Virus record (IMG/VR): IMGVR_UViG_3300030380_000065
Span: 1-45,011 of that record
DNA from: a virus
Strand: one strand, 5' to 3'
Length of the DNA: 45,011 nt
The position numbers and the translations under genes were made by a program. Below the pieces are notes generated by a model. It did no database searches, was not told the origin of the DNA, and was given only the letters and a program-made list of their open reading frames with translations. Positions 37,402 through 45,011 of the stretch are shown in pieces; the first letter of the stretch is position 1, and each line of letters starts with the position of its first letter.

Positions 37402-37652
37402 CTACCTTCTCCTTCTTTATACAGAGCACCCTCTGCCATTGTTACGCCTTCAAATTTAGCAATGAAGACTATACTTAAAACGTAATCTTTATTTTTATCC
37501 ATCACATTAATCAACGCATCTTGCATCTTATGTGCAGTAACGTCTGGGTGATCATCAAAACTAAACTGAACAAACATCTTGCCATCTTTAAAGTTTTCAA
37601 TACCAACTTTATTTTCCTCTTGGATAGTGTATTCAATTACCATTCTTGCCAT
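37368..37652 (-). CDS. Small phage protein, unknown function
   Basis: 94 residues. MARMVIEYTIQEENKVGIEN, then MFVQFSFDDHPDVTAHKMQD, has beta and helical segments, ending GEGRWINPQ. GAGG six bases before the ATG supports the start. It overlaps the preceding gene by 20 bases and the next by 34. No motif recognised. Confidence 0.65.
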   Translation of the reverse strand: MARMVIEYTIQEENKVGIENFKDGKMFVQFSFDDHPDVTAHKMQDALINVMDKNKDYVLSIVFIAKFEGVTMAEGALYKEGEGRWINPQSETIH

Positions 37653-37920
37653 CTTTTGCCTCTATTGCTAATGCCGCATATCCAATAATATCAATCATGT
37701 TGTCATCGACTTTTGGATTCTGACTGTTTCTAATTTGTTTAATGCCAATCATAGCTCTATATACATCATGTATATCAAGTGGTTCTTTTAACTTTTTTCT
37801 TAATAATATATTCCATATTTGAGCTATATAAGTATGTGTTTCTGTAGCATCTCCATGAGATTTAGCTCTTGGTCCATTAATAATTAAGTCTACTTTTTTC
37901 AATGCTTCACTACGTTGCAT
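37633..37920 (-). CDS. DUF6378-like small protein
   Basis: 95 residues from the ATG at 37920, which has AAGGAG six bases before it; the ATG at 37926 sits right on that site. ALKKVDLIINGPRAKSHGDA, then IAQIWNILLRKKLKE, HDVYRAMIGIKQIRNSQNPK and DDNMIDIIGYAALAIEA match the DUF6378 pattern I recall (four helices, D-x3-DIxGY). It resembles MazG-type helical nucleotide hydrolases in layout, but catalytic residues are not evident. Function unknown. Confidence 0.75.
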   Translation of the reverse strand: MQRSEALKKVDLIINGPRAKSHGDATETHTYIAQIWNILLRKKLKEPLDIHDVYRAMIGIKQIRNSQNPKVDDNMIDIIGYAALAIEAKDGKNGN

Positions 37921-39592
37921 TATCATCTCCTTCGTAATAGCTTAAAATCTTTGCATCAATTTCTTTTTTATTCCACAAATAATTTAACCAACATGCTGCT
38001 TTGTATTTGTTCCAACTAAAATCCATAGGTCTAACAAACTGACCTAATTGTGCTAATGCGTCTTTCTGCTTTACACTCACACCTTGATTTAACCATCTCT
38101 TACCTTTCTTTGAACCATCACCATCTTCTATGCCTCTTAGAAAGTCATCAGCAGACGCAACTGCTTGTTCCTTAGTTCCAACGCTAACAACCCTTAAACG
38201 CCCTTTATTACGCTTTACAAGAGCCACAGATAGGTCATCTAAATGTGCGACAAGACTAAATCCATTAAAACCACTTGCCATCATACATCTATTGTTTTCA
38301 AACAAGTCAAGCCATCTAAATGGTGATCTATCAATAAGATCAACTTCTGTCATAGTAAAGTTATCAAGAACTTCTTTGTCTTGAGTACCAAACTCATGTC
38401 CACAGATAGGACATTCTCTTGATGATAATGGGATTTCAGATTGACACTCTGGGCAGTTTTTAAGTGGTGTTGCTCCATTTACGTTTGCTTGAGCACCATC
38501 AAGATCAACACCTTCATCAAGTGATCCATGTGTAAGAACGCTTGTGCCAAAATCTAAAACGATACAATCTTTCTTGATTACTCCAGGATATTCTTCTTGA
38601 CTGATTGTTCGCAGACCACGACCAATCATCTGCACCATCGTAGACTTATATGAACATGGTCTTGTAAGAACAATGCAACTAATTGGTGGTGCATCAAAGC
38701 CTTCTGTTAATACCGCAACATTGACCACAACCTGGACATCACCATGTTCTAAATCATGTAATATTTCTTTACGTTGTTCGCTTGGTGTATCACCAGTTAC
38801 AATTTCTGCTCTTATGGCTTTCTTCCTAAACTCATCGCAAACGTCTTGTGCATGAGTGATTGTGCTGCAAAAAACAACTGTCTTTCTTTCACCAGACTTG
38901 TCTTGCCATTCTTGAACAATCTTCTCATTAATGGCACGTTTGTTCATAATTTTTTCAACTTCTGACATATCAAAATCAATTACTGTCTTGCGAACATTTT
39001 GTAAGTCTTTCTGCACACCTACATCAACAACGTATGTTTTAGGTGGTACTAAGAAGCCTTCTCTAATTAATGTGTTAATCTCAATTTGATGTGAGCAGTT
39101 GGTAAATACTTTTTTAAGACCTTTTCTGTCTCCACGATTAGGTGTTGCAGTAAAGCCAACAATCTCTACTGATTCATTTGCTTGTTTAACTTTGTCAATG
39201 ATACGCATATATGTATCTGCTACTGCATGATGACTTTCATCAACCACAACTAAGTCAAAGTGATTGATGTTGTTTAGATTGTTCTCTCTTGATAGCGTTT
39301 GCACCATGCTAAATATCGTATTGCCAGACCAGTCTTTTTCTGACCCATCAACAATGCTAGTCGTAATGTTAGGATTAACCTTAGAAAACTTAGTTCTATT
39401 CTGTCTTACTAACTCATCTCTGTGTTGCAGAATAAGAACCTTGTTACCTACTTTGTATCTCTTGCCAACTAGGGCAGATAACATAATTGTTTTGCCTGCA
39501 CCAGTTGGTGCAACTACAATTGTGTTTTTATGTTTGTCTAGTGCAGTTGAGGCATCCTCTACTGCTACTTCTTGGTATGGTCTTAAAATCAT
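37910..39592 (-). CDS. SF2 DNA helicase (DEAD/DEAH type) with zinc ribbon
   Basis: 560 residues. Motif I APTGAGKT (28-35), motif II DESH (118-121), motif III GFTAT (146-150), motif VI QMIGRGLR (321-328). Domain 2 includes VVFCSTITHAQ and VLTEGFDAPP. A zinc ribbon follows at Cys380, 383, 394 and 397 (CPEC, CPIC). The C-terminal 150 residues have no assigned fold. This resembles phage and restriction-type translocases used in replication or recombination. It precedes DUF6378 and nuclease genes and follows the SSB-like gene with an interposed pair of hairpins. Confidence 0.88.
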   Translation of the reverse strand: MILRPYQEVAVEDASTALDKHKNTIVVAPTGAGKTIMLSALVGKRYKVGNKVLILQHRDELVRQNRTKFSKVNPNITTSIVDGSEKDWSGNTIFSMVQTLSRENNLNNINHFDLVVVDESHHAVADTYMRIIDKVKQANESVEIVGFTATPNRGDRKGLKKVFTNCSHQIEINTLIREGFLVPPKTYVVDVGVQKDLQNVRKTVIDFDMSEVEKIMNKRAINEKIVQEWQDKSGERKTVVFCSTITHAQDVCDEFRKKAIRAEIVTGDTPSEQRKEILHDLEHGDVQVVVNVAVLTEGFDAPPISCIVLTRPCSYKSTMVQMIGRGLRTISQEEYPGVIKKDCIVLDFGTSVLTHGSLDEGVDLDGAQANVNGATPLKNCPECQSEIPLSSRECPICGHEFGTQDKEVLDNFTMTEVDLIDRSPFRWLDLFENNRCMMASGFNGFSLVAHLDDLSVALVKRNKGRLRVVSVGTKEQAVASADDFLRGIEDGDGSKKGKRWLNQGVSVKQKDALAQLGQFVRPMDFSWNKYKAACWLNYLWNKKEIDAKILSYYEGDDNAT

Positions 39593-39611
39593 GTTTGTTT
39601 CCTAGTTAAAT

Positions 39612-39680
39612 GGGTAGCTTTGCGGCATCGGTGCTACCCAAACCGACTCTAGCAGACGAGAAAGTAGTCCTGCCGCTAGA
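39612..39680 (-). promoter_or_regulatory. Two tandem hairpins before the helicase gene
   Basis: GGGTAGC (39612-39618) pairs with GCTACCC (39633-39639), and TCTAGCAG (39648-39655) with CCGCTAGA (39673-39680, one G-T pair in the RNA). No T run follows, so they do not look like terminators. They fill most of the 99-base gap between the SSB-like gene and the helicase. An RNA-processing site or translation control element is possible. Confidence 0.55.
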
Positions 39681-39691
39681 AACCTAGAAAC

Positions 39692-40285
39692 CTACTTCTT
39701 TGCCCAAGGTGGTAATGGGCTATTACCATTGGGTTGTTGAGGTTGTTGGTTGTTAGTTTGAGGTGCTTGTGCAGAACCAATATACTCATTGCTATTCACA
39801 GCAAGAGCAACCATCATCTTATTCTTATCTGCATAACCATTAGTACCTTTTTCAACGGCTACCTTGACACAAAACTCTGCACCATCAAGTACGTTTAAGT
39901 CATTGACCTTTCTTTTCATGGCTGCCTCTGGTGAGGTGTCGTTTGGATCAAGACCAAAAGTGCTATTAATAATATCTCTAAAAGTTCTGATGCCAATTTC
40001 TTTACACCAAGGCATACCACTTTCAGGATTAATCTTGCCACCATCAACCATGATATTTTGCCAAAACTTACGTTTGTCATACTTGCCACCAACAACAGTA
40101 AACTCACACTCAAGCCACTTAGTACCAGTTTGACCTTGCTTGAACATAGGTTGTGTTGAGTAATCAGGGATAACTTCAGAACCCCTTTTCATAGTTAAAA
40201 TAACACGAGCCACAGTACCAGCAGGGATTAATTCAAAATCTCCCCCGCCGCCACCACCAGTTGGGACTTCATTAAAATCAATCAT
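39692..40285 (-). CDS. SSB-like protein paired with Sak4
   Basis: 197 residues. The beta-rich N-terminal part includes LIPAGTVARVILTMKRGSEV, KWLECEFTVVGGKYDKRKFW and a following helical region. The C-terminus is Gln/Asn/Pro rich (APQTNNQQPQQPNGNSPLPP), a flexible tail as in single-stranded DNA-binding proteins, though it ends in Lys rather than acidic residues. It overlaps the Sak4-like gene by four bases, and such pairs are common in phages. OB-fold and ssDNA binding are inferred from pattern and context. Confidence 0.72.
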   Translation of the reverse strand: MIDFNEVPTGGGGGGDFELIPAGTVARVILTMKRGSEVIPDYSTQPMFKQGQTGTKWLECEFTVVGGKYDKRKFWQNIMVDGGKINPESGMPWCKEIGIRTFRDIINSTFGLDPNDTSPEAAMKRKVNDLNVLDGAEFCVKVAVEKGTNGYADKNKMMVALAVNSNEYIGSAQAPQTNNQQPQQPNGNSPLPPWAKK

Positions 40286-41151
40286 TTAGTATCTCCTTTT
40301 TCGCTAGATTTGATTGCATTAGGGTCAACGAAGTTTAAATCCCTTTCTCCGCTTGACCTACCACTGATTTTTGCCAATAGCTTACCAAGATGTGGTTCTT
40401 CAATTACTTCTAATTGACCAGATCTATCTTTTGCTGGATAACCCCATTGGTTAAGTGTTTGACATACAAAGGCTCTATATGGCCCATGTTCTTCACTTGG
40501 CATTACTGCCATAGTAATAACTTCATCTACAATACCAGGTAACTCACGACCAGTCTTAGAACCTTCAATTTGTAACTCATACAAAGTTCTACCATAGTCA
40601 TCAACCTTTTCATCTAAGATGCCAACAAAGACAACATTCTTAGACCTAATATGTTGTAGATGTGTTAGCCATGACATCATCTCACGACCTTGCATACCAT
40701 AAACAGCTCTTGTATCAATCTTGCCAGTCCTATCTGATTTATTATCAGGGTGTCCTAAACAATATTGAAAGCACAATCTACCTGCCACAGTAATACTATC
40801 TACAAAGATTGAGTCATACTTCTTCATCATTTCAATTGAGTCGCCATACATTTGTGAAACTCTTTCATATTCCACAACTGAATATGGTTGCTCTGGTGTT
40901 AAAGCTGGATTAGGACCACCTAAGAAACATGCAAAATCTCTGCACTCTTCCCAAGTTTTTGGTCTAATAACGTCAATAGGCCATCTCTCAATAGCCGCAT
41001 CGCCAGCCTCTAAGTCCATAAACAAAGTAGTATCAGGGTCAAGAGTGCGAGCAAGAGTTGTCTTACCCACACCACTTTGACCACAAACCACAACCTTATG
41101 ACCACGCTTTTCTGATAATCTTTCATCAGCAGTAATAATCTTAAGAGTCAT
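40282..41151 (-). CDS. Sak4-like RecA-fold ATPase (AAA_24)
   Basis: 289 residues. Walker A GQSGVGKT (24-31), Walker B SIFVDSI (114-120), then HIRSKNVVFVGILDE. LFMDLEAGDAAIERW (45-59) is typical of the AAA_24/Sak4 group. These are phage single-strand annealing or recombinase-type ATPases that work with an SSB partner. GGAGG before the ATG gives a strong start. The C-terminal 30 residues are charged. The biochemical role is inferred from family. Confidence 0.85.
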   Translation of the reverse strand: MTLKIITADERLSEKRGHKVVVCGQSGVGKTTLARTLDPDTTLFMDLEAGDAAIERWPIDVIRPKTWEECRDFACFLGGPNPALTPEQPYSVVEYERVSQMYGDSIEMMKKYDSIFVDSITVAGRLCFQYCLGHPDNKSDRTGKIDTRAVYGMQGREMMSWLTHLQHIRSKNVVFVGILDEKVDDYGRTLYELQIEGSKTGRELPGIVDEVITMAVMPSEEHGPYRAFVCQTLNQWGYPAKDRSGQLEVIEEPHLGKLLAKISGRSSGERDLNFVDPNAIKSSEKGDTK

Positions 41152-41575
41152 TATTATCCTCCGTAATATCCACAGATGTACCAGTAAGTTCTACAGTTCT
41201 GTGTTCTTGTAGTTTTGCTTTGATAGCAGGAGGTGCATTGTTATACTTACGCTCATCAATGCCATAAGTAATCTTAGCATAGTGCCTTGCATCATCTTGA
41301 TTCATATCCATCAAAGACTGTGCAAGACCCTCTTGATCCCAAGTAACTTTTTGCCTCAAGCTAACTTTAACTTTATAGCCATGCTCATGTAATGTTACAG
41401 AGCCATAATCTTTGCCATCATCTGCAAGTTTATTTCTTGCAGTGTTGCCAAACCTAATTGCAAGATCATCATTAAGATGAGCTTGTTTATCCTTTAACGC
41501 TTGGATTTGGTTCTTCAAGTCCTCACGATACTTGAACAAATCCTGCAAAGGCATATGTAAAAAATCTAAATCCAT
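41141..41575 (-). CDS. Conserved protein preceding the Sak4-like gene
   Basis: 144 residues from the ATG at 41575, with AAAGGA six bases before it; the ATG at 41632 lies inside the promoter and is rejected. A helical start (LFKYREDLKNQIQALKDKQA) is followed by YGSVTLHEHGYKVKVSLRQK, then VTWDQEGLAQSLMDMN. I recall this pattern upstream of Sak4-like ATPases in marine phages, function unknown. It is the first gene after the promoter at 41620-41648 and overlaps the ATPase gene by 11 bases. Confidence 0.7.
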   Translation of the reverse strand: MDLDFLHMPLQDLFKYREDLKNQIQALKDKQAHLNDDLAIRFGNTARNKLADDGKDYGSVTLHEHGYKVKVSLRQKVTWDQEGLAQSLMDMNQDDARHYAKITYGIDERKYNNAPPAIKAKLQEHRTVELTGTSVDITEDNNDS

Positions 41576-41619
41576 AATTGTTCCTTTCTCTTTATATAAA
41601 ATAGACACTAGATACCTGT

Positions 41620-41648
41620 AACATAGGCACACATAACCTAGTTGTCAA
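41620..41648 (-). promoter_or_regulatory. Strong sigma70-type promoter of the replication operon
   Basis: On the minus strand TTGACA (41643-41648), a 17-base spacer and TATGTT (41620-41625). The spacer starts ACTAGGTTAT and ends GTGTGCC, matching TAGG and TGCC in two other promoters. It should drive the genes from 41575 leftwards, possibly as far as 33 kb. Confidence 0.82.
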
Positions 41649-41657
41649 TAAACTTTA

Positions 41658-42035
41658 TTATTTTTTTTTGAAAGAAAGATAAATATCTATATCGTGTATG
41701 GCTTTCATCATCTTCTTTTTCAGACGAAACTCTGGTGTTTGAATGCCTTTTGCATCTTCTATAACTAATCTTGATAACCCATCTTCTTCTTCAAGTAGAT
41801 ATCTAAAATCTGCGATATAATCACAAATTTTTACGTCATTAATACTTAACTCATATTTAATTTGACGTTCCAATTGTGTTACTACACCAGCTCTTTCCAT
41901 AGCTTTTAATTGACCCCAACGCTCTGCTTCCCATCTGCTATCAAACTTTAATCCCATAGCAATTGTTTTCTTTGCAAAATACTTGTTGTTGCTTGTTCTA
42001 TTTTTTTTGGGTATAAATGGGTATGTATAGGTCAT
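41658..42035 (-). CDS. DUF1064 endonuclease-like protein
   Basis: 125 residues. NKYFAKKTIAMGLKFDSRWE, then AERWGQLKAMERAGVVTQLE, RQIKYEL, ICDYIADFRYLLEE and VIEDAKGIQTPEFRLKKKMM match DUF1064, a restriction-endonuclease-like fold with D and E-x-K metal sites (Asp in ADFRY, Glu in IEDAKG). These may act as Holliday junction or recombination nucleases. No ribosome site precedes the ATG, which lies 12 bases from the divergent plus-strand gene. Start uncertain; the family call is good. Confidence 0.78.
   Translation of the reverse strand: MTYTYPFIPKKNRTSNNKYFAKKTIAMGLKFDSRWEAERWGQLKAMERAGVVTQLERQIKYELSINDVKICDYIADFRYLLEEEDGLSRLVIEDAKGIQTPEFRLKKKMMKAIHDIDIYLSFKKK
41989..42017 (+). promoter_or_regulatory. 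Promoter of the plus-strand RHH gene
   Basis: On the plus strand TTGCTT (41989-41994), a 17-base spacer with an eight-T run and TATAAA (42012-42017), 30 bases before the ATG at 42048. It overlaps the 5' end of the divergent DUF1064 gene, so the encoded regulator could control both. Confidence 0.68.
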
Positions 42036-42047
42036 GGAGGTAGTATA

Positions 42048-42245
42048 ATGACAGACACATCAAAATTCAAGTCAATAGGAATAGACATTCCAACTTACAA
42101 CAAACTTAAAGCTATATGCGATAAAGAGCGTAGAAATATACGTCAACAGATTGGATTATTAGTTGATAAAGAATATGAAAAACAAGATTTAAATAGTAAC
42201 GTCAAGACTTTGGGATTAGGTACCCTCGACCGCTCTCATTCTTGA
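42048..42245 (+). CDS. Ribbon-helix-helix-type regulator, the only plus-strand gene
   Basis: 65 residues. FKSIGIDIPTYNKLKAICDK, then ERRNIRQQIGLLVDKEYEKQ, reads as a short strand followed by two helices, the Arc/MetJ-type fold. GGAGG lies seven bases before the ATG. It is divergent from the DUF1064 gene and overlaps the 3' end of the lysozyme gene by 30 bases. A dimeric repressor acting on nearby promoters, such as the one at 41620-41648, is likely. Antisense pairing of its mRNA with the lysozyme end is also possible. Confidence 0.75.
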   Translation: MTDTSKFKSIGIDIPTYNKLKAICDKERRNIRQQIGLLVDKEYEKQDLNSNVKTLGLGTLDRSHS

Positions 42246-42665
42246 AATTAGGCGATTCGCTCTATTTGTTACCTGTTTGTGCCAACGGCTGTCTTCCATC
42301 TGAACGGCACATTCTTGCCAGTTTTTGTTCGCTATTGCAGCACGAAATTTTTTAAAGCCACTTAATCTAGGTCTGCCCATATTAAACATCATGTTTGCAC
42401 ATATTTTTTGTACTTCATTTGGTAGATTATCAAAGTTTTCAAATAACTCTTTGCACTCTGATATTGTTGTTTCAATATCTTTTGCAAACAACTCGTTAAC
42501 TCTCTCTTCTGATACTTCTGTACCAACTGGTTTGCCATACTCCTCATCCCACTCATTTATAAGGTGGCCGATTCCTAGCGTTGGTAGGTTAAGGTGGTCA
42601 AGGTACACGGACATGACCTTGCCCTCATCAGTGGCTATTTCTTCTCTTAACTCATCTATGTTCAT
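42216..42665 (-). CDS. T4-type lysozyme (glycoside hydrolase family 24), endolysin
   Basis: 149 residues. The catalytic set is intact: Glu14 in TDEG, Asp23 in YLDH and Thr29 in PTLGIGH, with the same spacings (9 and 6) as Glu11, Asp20 and Thr26 of T4 lysozyme. NMMFNMGRPRLSGFKKF and WHKQVTNRANRLISRM close the fold. It cleaves peptidoglycan, for host lysis or, given its fusion-like ATGA coupling to the virion protein gene, entry. There is no signal peptide, so holin-dependent release fits. Confidence 0.9.
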   Translation of the reverse strand: MNIDELREEIATDEGKVMSVYLDHLNLPTLGIGHLINEWDEEYGKPVGTEVSEERVNELFAKDIETTISECKELFENFDNLPNEVQKICANMMFNMGRPRLSGFKKFRAAIANKNWQECAVQMEDSRWHKQVTNRANRLISRMRAVEGT

Positions 42666-45011
42666 CTATTAAATAATTCTCCAAATTGTTCCATATTAGC
42701 TGATAGTGGTGATTGAGGCTTACGTCTAGCTGCTATTGCTTGATCTGTTGGTGTCAATCCTAAAGCCGCTCCAGTACCTGGACTCGTTACATCTATACTT
42801 CCAACAGCAGTGTTTGGATTTACTGGTTGCACATTTCTAATCTGATTAGTCGTTTGACCTACAATGTTACCAACTGCTTGATTTATGCCACTACTCTCAG
42901 ATAAAGCTTGTAATTGATTTGATGTGTCCCTTACACCCTCTTGAATTACTTGTGTTGTTGCTTGTCCAGGTCTAAAGGCGTTAGCCACAGCGTCTAAAAA
43001 TACTCTTTGTTGTTCAGCAGTTGGACTAGCAGTATCATCTAATTTTTTAGCAGCCTCAACTATTTCTTTCATAGCTTTTTTACCAGTAAATAGTTGACCA
43101 AGAACAAACATTTTTGCAATTCTTCCAACATTGTTGAATATGTTTGCCAATATACCTTGAGCAACCAAATCACCTTTTGGAATATTTGATGATATTCTGT
43201 TTAATATTTTTCCAAAATCTCTTATGTTTTTTGCTTGACCAGCAGTTTCTCCAACATTAGGAAACACTATATCCAACTTATTGCTCTTATCTGCTCTTGC
43301 AATGTTTTTAGCCAATTGTTTCATACTATCAGCGTTTGTTACCGCACCAACATTATCAAGCATATTTTCTACATAAGTGCCTCTGATAGTTTTTAACTCT
43401 GCAGGACTGTCTTTGAAAAACTCCATGACAGCTCTTATGTCGCCACGAGTCGTTCCTGGTGCCATTACAAAATCTACTGCTTCTTCAGGATCAAGTCTGT
43501 TTTCTCTTATTTTAGTAAACACACTTCTATCTCTTAATCTTGATGTTTCTTGTAATGTCTTTAATGCACCATCTATGGCTTTAGCGACACCTTTATCTAA
43601 TCCTTGTGCGACAGCGTTGGATAATACTTCTTCATCAATGTTTGTTAGTTTTAAGTCCTCAAAACCTTTGGCAACTTGCTTTAATCTATTGTATTCTGCC
43701 CTACCATATAACTCTACGCCAGTTTCACCTAAATCATCTAATGATTTTATAAATTCATTTGGTTTAAAATTAGTTGGTTTGATTGATGCGAAGCCAGTTT
43801 TGGTTAAGGCACTTTGCAACCAATCTCTACCCATCTGACCTTTTATTTGATTATATTGCGTGTCATCTAACGCTTTTTTTAATCTCTTTAGACCAGTAGG
43901 TGTGCCACCCTTACCAATAACTTTTTGAGTTAATCCAGACAAAGCTCCAGGTCTTGTGATGTCAAAAGCTCCACTTCTCATTTGAGATACTAAATCTTTT
44001 GATCCTAAAGTTGTGGATATATCATCATATAATTTTGTACCCTCTCTAAATTGTTTTCTTGCTGTTGGTAATAACTTAGATGCAACTTTAATCTTATTAA
44101 ACGCCTCTGAACCTAGTTGTTTAGTAATATCATCTGTCAAAGCGGTAATATTTGTATCCATAAGTAAGTTGTCAACTGTTTGGATTGCACTATCCCACGC
44201 ATCAGATAAATTTTTAGATCCATCAATAATAGCTTTTTGTGTTAATTCTGCCTCTGTCTTTGGTGCATTTTTAAGATCCCAAAGTTTTCTTCTTAATTGG
44301 TATGCGTCTGTAAAAGATGCTTTGTCACCTAACGCTCTTAATTCTTCTACTAGATTTAGACCTACTGTTCCTTCTTCAGTAGACAGTCTGCCAGTTCCTG
44401 CTTTTGCAAATTTTTTCTCTGCCACATCTGCAACTTCTTTAACTAAGGTAGTAGGTATAATTCTAGCATCACCAATAGATGTCTCAATGACCTCATTTAT
44501 AGTAGCCCATTGTTGTGACATAGTATTTTCAAAGTTCTTTGCAGATTGTTGCACAAAGTTAAAAACATTATCATCTATAAGTTGATTACGCTCTAAACCA
44601 CCTGCTAAATTATCGGCAGACTGTTTTAGAGCACTCATAATTGATCCATAAGCTTGTGTTTGTTTTTTAGCTAATTCTTTACCAAACTTTTTTTCAAACT
44701 CAATAAACAACTCACCAGCTGATTTTTCACTACCTTCTGTCACACCTTGACTTATAAGCTTGTTTAGTTCACCTATCTCTTTTTCCATAGCTGCCGCTAT
44801 TTTTTGTGTTCTTGGTGATCCACCTAATACACTTTCTTGTAGTTGTTGGAACTTGGCTGCAATAGGTCTACCTTTTATTTGTGCAATAGTAGGCTCTAAA
44901 CCTCTTTTAATACCCTCAGCAGTAATTCTTAAATCTTCTTTACTTGCTTCTTGTATAAATTTTTTACCTGATGGAGCTATAGCTCGGTAAGCTAATATAG
45001 GTATGCCGAAC
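42662..45011 (-). CDS. Large virion protein, ejection-like, 5' end cut by window edge
   Basis: The frame stays open from its stop at 42662 to the window edge, so the ATG at 44788 is internal and the visible part is about 782 residues. It is helical and Ala/Lys/Glu rich (RPIAAKFQQLQESVLGG, GELNKLISQGVTEGSEKSAG, KLDDTASPTAEQQRVFLDAV), with a more disordered C-terminus that ends PLSANMEQFGELFNR. No membrane segment is evident. Length, composition and ATGA coupling to a lysozyme suggest a DNA-ejection protein of a short-tailed phage. I do not recognise the family. Confidence 0.65.
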   Translation of the reverse strand, partial: FGIPILAYRAIAPSGKKFIQEASKEDLRITAEGIKRGLEPTIAQIKGRPIAAKFQQLQESVLGGSPRTQKIAAAMEKEIGELNKLISQGVTEGSEKSAGELFIEFEKKFGKELAKKQTQAYGSIMSALKQSADNLAGGLERNQLIDDNVFNFVQQSAKNFENTMSQQWATINEVIETSIGDARIIPTTLVKEVADVAEKKFAKAGTGRLSTEEGTVGLNLVEELRALGDKASFTDAYQLRRKLWDLKNAPKTEAELTQKAIIDGSKNLSDAWDSAIQTVDNLLMDTNITALTDDITKQLGSEAFNKIKVASKLLPTARKQFREGTKLYDDISTTLGSKDLVSQMRSGAFDITRPGALSGLTQKVIGKGGTPTGLKRLKKALDDTQYNQIKGQMGRDWLQSALTKTGFASIKPTNFKPNEFIKSLDDLGETGVELYGRAEYNRLKQVAKGFEDLKLTNIDEEVLSNAVAQGLDKGVAKAIDGALKTLQETSRLRDRSVFTKIRENRLDPEEAVDFVMAPGTTRGDIRAVMEFFKDSPAELKTIRGTYVENMLDNVGAVTNADSMKQLAKNIARADKSNKLDIVFPNVGETAGQAKNIRDFGKILNRISSNIPKGDLVAQGILANIFNNVGRIAKMFVLGQLFTGKKAMKEIVEAAKKLDDTASPTAEQQRVFLDAVANAFRPGQATTQVIQEGVRDTSNQLQALSESSGINQAVGNIVGQTTNQIRNVQPVNPNTAVGSIDVTSPGTGAALGLTPTDQAIAARRKPQSPLSANMEQFGELFNR

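Noticed and set aside
1-45011. tRNA or rRNA genes
   Set aside because: I saw no cloverleaf-like sequence or rRNA core motif on either strand; a dedicated search could still find a divergent tRNA.

Overview
The window is a contiguous piece of a tailed double-stranded DNA phage genome, most likely a marine phage of the kind known mainly from uncultured virome contigs. Nearly all genes lie on the minus strand, so the transcription order runs from position 45011 down to 1. The DNA is A+T rich apart from a few islands, genes are densely packed with stop/start overlaps (TAATG, ATGA, TTGA), and Shine-Dalgarno sites are clear. I see no integrase, tRNA or rRNA gene. The capsid, portal, terminase, adaptor and small Lys/Gly-rich proteins resemble families I recall from marine phages. 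A short-tailed (podovirus-like) particle is an inference from the adaptor-type tail genes, the ejection-like protein and the absence of a tape-measure gene here. Both ends cut through genes: an ejection-type virion protein at 42662-45011 and a tail fibre at 1-1043.

Early and replication region, about 42.0 down to 22.0 kb. It starts beside a T4-type lysozyme gene and one lone plus-strand ribbon-helix-helix regulator. Then come a DUF1064 nuclease, a Sak4-like recombination ATPase with an SSB-like partner, an SF2 helicase, a Cas4/AddB-like iron-sulphur nuclease and a Toprim primase-helicase. These are followed by a PAPS-reductase-like protein, a C5-cytosine methyltransferase whose gene contains a second complete gene in another frame, a beta-class amino-methyltransferase, and small metabolic or unknown genes. 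The block ends with an XF1762 protein, the small terminase, a 107-residue gene between two GC-rich repeat islands, an amidoligase and an XRE regulator. No DNA polymerase gene is visible.

Late region, about 22.0 down to 1 kb. The order is a low-complexity protein, large terminase, small Gly/Lys-rich proteins, portal, small membrane proteins and holin, GroES-like co-chaperonin, scaffold, decoration-type protein and major capsid protein. A terminator follows the capsid gene. Then come more structural proteins, a block of very basic mini-proteins, adaptor-like proteins, a tail protein with a cupredoxin-like domain and the tail fibre.

The least ordinary features are these. (1) Two diverged GC-rich non-coding islands (24.06-24.47 and 24.99-25.40 kb) share an ordered array of CGAACA elements, including four exact copies of CGAACAATAGTTCG, around one independently transcribed gene. 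(2) The octamer AGCGAACA occurs 19 times by eye, 18 of them to the right of 24.3 kb. (3) A complete 347-codon gene lies inside the C5-methyltransferase gene in another frame. (4) Seven GGTAAGT sites cluster upstream of the 26.4-kb gene. (5) A promoter-to-terminator unit at about 31.8 kb has no convincing gene and could be a small RNA. (6) A 30-bp perfect palindrome spans the amidoligase stop codon. I also add four genes of 47-53 codons, correct several start sites, and note a minus-strand promoter family with a partly conserved spacer. Family names come from memory of conserved motifs, not from a search.
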